A stretch of DNA of 14,479 nt from Nitrososphaerota archaeon (lineage in GTDB: Archaea > Thermoproteota > Nitrososphaeria > Nitrososphaerales > Nitrosopumilaceae): contig JADFJY010000017.1 in the NCBI GenBank assembly GCA_022565935.1, positions 1 to 14,479 on the forward strand, in the 5' to 3' direction. The notes below the pieces were generated by a model. The model made no database searches and was not told the DNA's origin. It saw nothing but the letters and a program-made list of their open reading frames with translations. Both the position numbers and the translations under genes were made by a program. Positions 12,930-14,479 of this stretch are shown piece by piece. The first letter of the stretch is position 1; every line of letters begins with the position of its first letter.

Positions 12930-14006
12930 TTAAGCGCCCTCTGGCTTCAATAAGACTTTGCCAAAGAGATTTCCAGTTAACATCTTGGTGTGGGCCTCTG
13001 CAGCTTGTTCAAAGGTGTAAGTTGAATCAATTGTTGCTTTGATTTTACCTTGACCCATCCAGTAAAGACCCTGTTCAAGTTCAGCTTTTGTTCCTTGTGT
13101 TGAACCTAAGATATTAGTTCCTTTAAAGAAAACATGTCTTAGATCAGTTTGTGCATTATATCCAGTTGTTGCACCACATGAAACAAGAGTTGCACCATAT
13201 TTGAGTAAGGTTAGTTGTTTGTTCCAGTGTGTTTCACCAATATGATCAAAGGAGACATCAATTCCTGGGGCTTCACCTTTCTTCTTTGCAATCCCTTTTG
13301 TTATTGCTCTAACTTCTTTATGCCAATCATCTTTTCTATGGTCTACGGCAAAATCTGCTCCAAGTGCAAGACATTTGTCTAGTTTATCTGGACTTGCTGT
13401 TGCAATAACATCACAATTGTATAGTTTTGCAATTTGAATACCAAAACTGCCTACTCCAGAACCACCACCCATTATCAAGACAGTTTGTCCTGGTGTAATT
13501 TTGGCTCTTCCAACTAACATGTGCCATGATGTCAATAAAGTCATTGATGCAGCGGCTGCTTCATCATACGACAACCCTTCTGGAATTTTTGCAATATTTA
13601 CTTCAGGAAGATGAGTTATTTCAGAAAAGGCTCCCCAATTTGGACCAGTTTGGAATCCCCAAATAGTTCTCTTAAGACAATCAAATTCTCTACCATCAGT
13701 ACATGCTTTGCAAACTCTGCATGACATGTTAGAATGAGAAACTACTCTGTCACCAACTTTAATATTTTTAACATCATCACCTACTGCAGTTACATCTCCT
13801 GCTGCATCAGAACCTGACACATGTGGTAATGGAACAGGAACTGGATCTCCTCGCATTCCCCAAATGTCATTATAATTTATAGCAGTAGATTTTACTGTGA
13901 AAATTACTTCATCTGCTTTTGGTTTTGGATCATCTATATCCTGCACTTTGAGGATTTTAGCAAAATTATCATCTGGTGCATATTCAGTATATACAACGGC
14001 TTTCAT
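12930..14006 (-). CDS. MDR-family reductase resembling acryloyl-/crotonyl-CoA reductases
   Basis: A 358-aa medium-chain dehydrogenase/reductase. The structural zinc site is intact (Cys96, Cys99, Cys102, Cys110; C-x2-C-x2-C-x7-C). The catalytic zinc site of alcohol dehydrogenases is missing: the first ligand position reads Y-N-D-I-W (45-49) and the usual G-H-E reads G-S-D (65-67). This fits zinc-independent enoyl-type reductases. I-W-G-F-Q-T (115-120) and the region after it resemble crotonyl-CoA reductases and the Sulfolobales acryloyl-CoA reductase. The Rossmann motif is M-G-G-G-S-G-V-G-S (179-187). It probably reduces an enoyl-CoA or quinone with NADPH. A role as acryloyl-CoA reductase in the hydroxypropionate/hydroxybutyrate cycle is a reasonable inference. 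It has its own TATA box and leads into the CitE-like gene. Confidence 0.85.
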   Translation of the reverse strand: MKAVVYTEYAPDDNFAKILKVQDIDDPKPKADEVIFTVKSTAINYNDIWGMRGDPVPVPLPHVSGSDAAGDVTAVGDDVKNIKVGDRVVSHSNMSCRVCKACTDGREFDCLKRTIWGFQTGPNWGAFSEITHLPEVNIAKIPEGLSYDEAAAASMTLLTSWHMLVGRAKITPGQTVLIMGGGSGVGSFGIQIAKLYNCDVIATASPDKLDKCLALGADFAVDHRKDDWHKEVRAITKGIAKKKGEAPGIDVSFDHIGETHWNKQLTLLKYGATLVSCGATTGYNAQTDLRHVFFKGTNILGSTQGTKAELEQGLYWMGQGKIKATIDSTYTFEQAAEAHTKMLTGNLFGKVLLKPEGA

Positions 14007-14031
14007 GACTAAACCGAGTTATGACCCATAA

Positions 14032-14040
14032 TTATATTTT
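14032..14040 (-). promoter_or_regulatory. TATA box of the MDR-CitE operon
   Basis: The minus-strand sequence AAAATATAA is centred about 30 nt before the ATG at 14006, in the 41-bp gap after the PDCD5-like gene. Only a very short leader would be left. Confidence 0.5.
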
Positions 14041-14047
14041 ATTGGGA

Positions 14048-14395
14048 TCAGATTCTACTCATCTTAAAATCGTGTTTAGGTTGCTGAATAGAGAGCAATA
14101 TTTGCTTTAGTTGATCATCTGTTATCTGACTAGGGATTTTTTTTTGAGTTGCCATTCCAATGAGATATTGTTCTACAAGATTAGATAACTCTGGTTTTAC
14201 CATTTTGATATTGTTTAATCGCATTCTAGCTTCTGATGTAAGAATTTGTTTTAGAATTTGTTCTTTTTGTGCTGAAATTTCTGCTTCATTATGTGAATGG
14301 TCGTGAGGTTCTGAACCATCATGTGAATGAGGCTGAGTTCCATCATTATGGGAATGTCCATGATATTCTGGTTCATCTGGATTTGGAAAACTCAT
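14048..14395 (-). CDS. PDCD5-family DNA-binding protein with a His-rich N-terminal extension
   Basis: A 115-aa protein. Residues about 42-115 are the PDCD5/TFAR19 helical bundle found in all archaea and eukaryotes: S-E-A-R-M-R-L-N-N-I-K-M-V-K-P-E-L, then V-E-Q-Y-L-I-G-M-A, I-P-S-Q-I-T-D-D-Q-L-K-Q-I-L and the basic end. Archaeal members bind nucleic acid; the precise role is unsettled. The first 40 residues are unusual: eight histidines between 12 and 35 in H-x-H-x-H clusters with Asp, Glu and Asn, a likely Zn/Ni/Cu-binding segment. No internal ATG, GTG or TTG exists before the conserved core, so the extension must be translated. It follows rps19e by 7 nt, the conserved archaeal order, so it is probably cotranscribed with ribosomal genes. 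Confidence 0.9.
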   Translation of the reverse strand: MSFPNPDEPEYHGHSHNDGTQPHSHDGSEPHDHSHNEAEISAQKEQILKQILTSEARMRLNNIKMVKPELSNLVEQYLIGMATQKKIPSQITDDQLKQILLSIQQPKHDFKMSRI

Positions 14396-14402
14396 TTTAA
14401 AT

Positions 14403-14479
14403 CTAAGTATATATTTTCAATTGAGGGTTTTCTACAATTAGTTCTTTAAGAATTTCTGTTGCTAGTCTATCGAGTTTTT
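14403..14479 (-). CDS. rps19e: Ribosomal protein S19e, C-terminal end (partial at window edge)
   Basis: The last 25 residues of an open frame enter from the right edge and stop at TAG (14403-14405). They read K-L-D-R-L-A-T-E-I-L-K-E-L, then I-V-E-N-P-Q-L-K-I-Y-T. The L-D-x-(I/L)-A-x-E-I-x-K-E-L ... P-x-L-x-x-Y pattern is how archaeal S19e proteins end, and S19e is the classic upstream neighbour of the PDCD5 gene. S19e is a small-subunit protein needed for 40S/30S maturation. The assignment rests on this short end plus gene order. Confidence 0.75.
   Translation of the reverse strand, partial: KLDRLATEILKELIVENPQLKIYT

Noticed and set aside
14406..14417. TATA-like AGTATATATTTT just upstream of the PDCD5-like gene
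   Set aside because: It is too close to the ATG (about 16 nt) and lies in the last codons of rps19e, where it encodes K-I-Y-T. The PDCD5 gene is more likely read from the ribosomal transcript.
1..14479. tRNA genes, CRISPR arrays, transposase genes or long direct repeats
   Set aside because: None was seen on reading both strands. The only exact repeats noted are the short 12-mers in the Lys-rich gene and small palindromes.

Overview
This window is strongly AT-rich and archaeal. Markers are the basal transcription factor TFE, the tRNA-C56 2'-O-methyltransferase Trm56, a PDCD5-family protein directly behind the end of ribosomal protein S19e, an AbrB-PhoU fusion, GTP cyclohydrolase III, and TATA boxes about 24-32 nt upstream of start codons. 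The bacterial-type riboflavin synthase and the sequence style fit a Nitrosopumilus-like ammonia-oxidising thaumarchaeon. That placement is inference from remembered family features, not a database result. Genes are closely packed. No gap between genes exceeds about 110 bp, and I saw no tRNA, rRNA, insertion sequence, prophage or CRISPR array.

Layout: (1) 1-572: a stand-alone PUA protein resembling the C-terminal half of archaeosine tRNA-guanine transglycosylase, divergent from an AbrB-PhoU regulator. (2) 573-3859, plus strand: AbrB-PhoU, the GTPase HflX, Trm56 and TFE; the last three overlap or are closely spaced and form an information-processing cluster. (3) 3913-5304: a hydrolytic-type aldehyde dehydrogenase with its own promoter. 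(4) 5405-5638, minus: a small protein with a Lys-rich tail and a SWIB-like helix. (5) 5674-9997, minus: a riboflavin operon in the order ribE, ribB, ribH, arfA, amidohydrolase, arfC, with joins of 2 nt or overlaps from ribB onward. (6) 10027-12046: a TPR protein, a 47-aa ribbon-helix-helix protein, and a CheY-like receiver divergent from a winged-helix protein, with a perfect palindrome between the last two. (7) 12065-14479, minus: a CitE-like lyase behind an enoyl-CoA-reductase-like MDR protein, then a PDCD5 homologue with a His-rich N-terminus and the 3' end of rps19e.

The riboflavin operon is the main point of interest. It encodes GTP ring opening (ArfA), side-chain reduction (ArfC), the four-carbon unit (RibB), lumazine synthase (RibH) and riboflavin synthase (RibE). 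The archaeal pathway also needs a deformylase, a deaminase and a phosphatase. The archaeal deaminase is, as far as I know, unassigned. The one extra gene, translationally coupled between arfA and arfC, encodes an amidohydrolase with the complete metal and catalytic signature of cytosine/adenosine deaminases. It is a strong candidate for that missing step.

Four genes (trm56, tfe, the aldehyde dehydrogenase and ribH) appear to start with TTG, and several promoters imply leaderless or nearly leaderless mRNAs.
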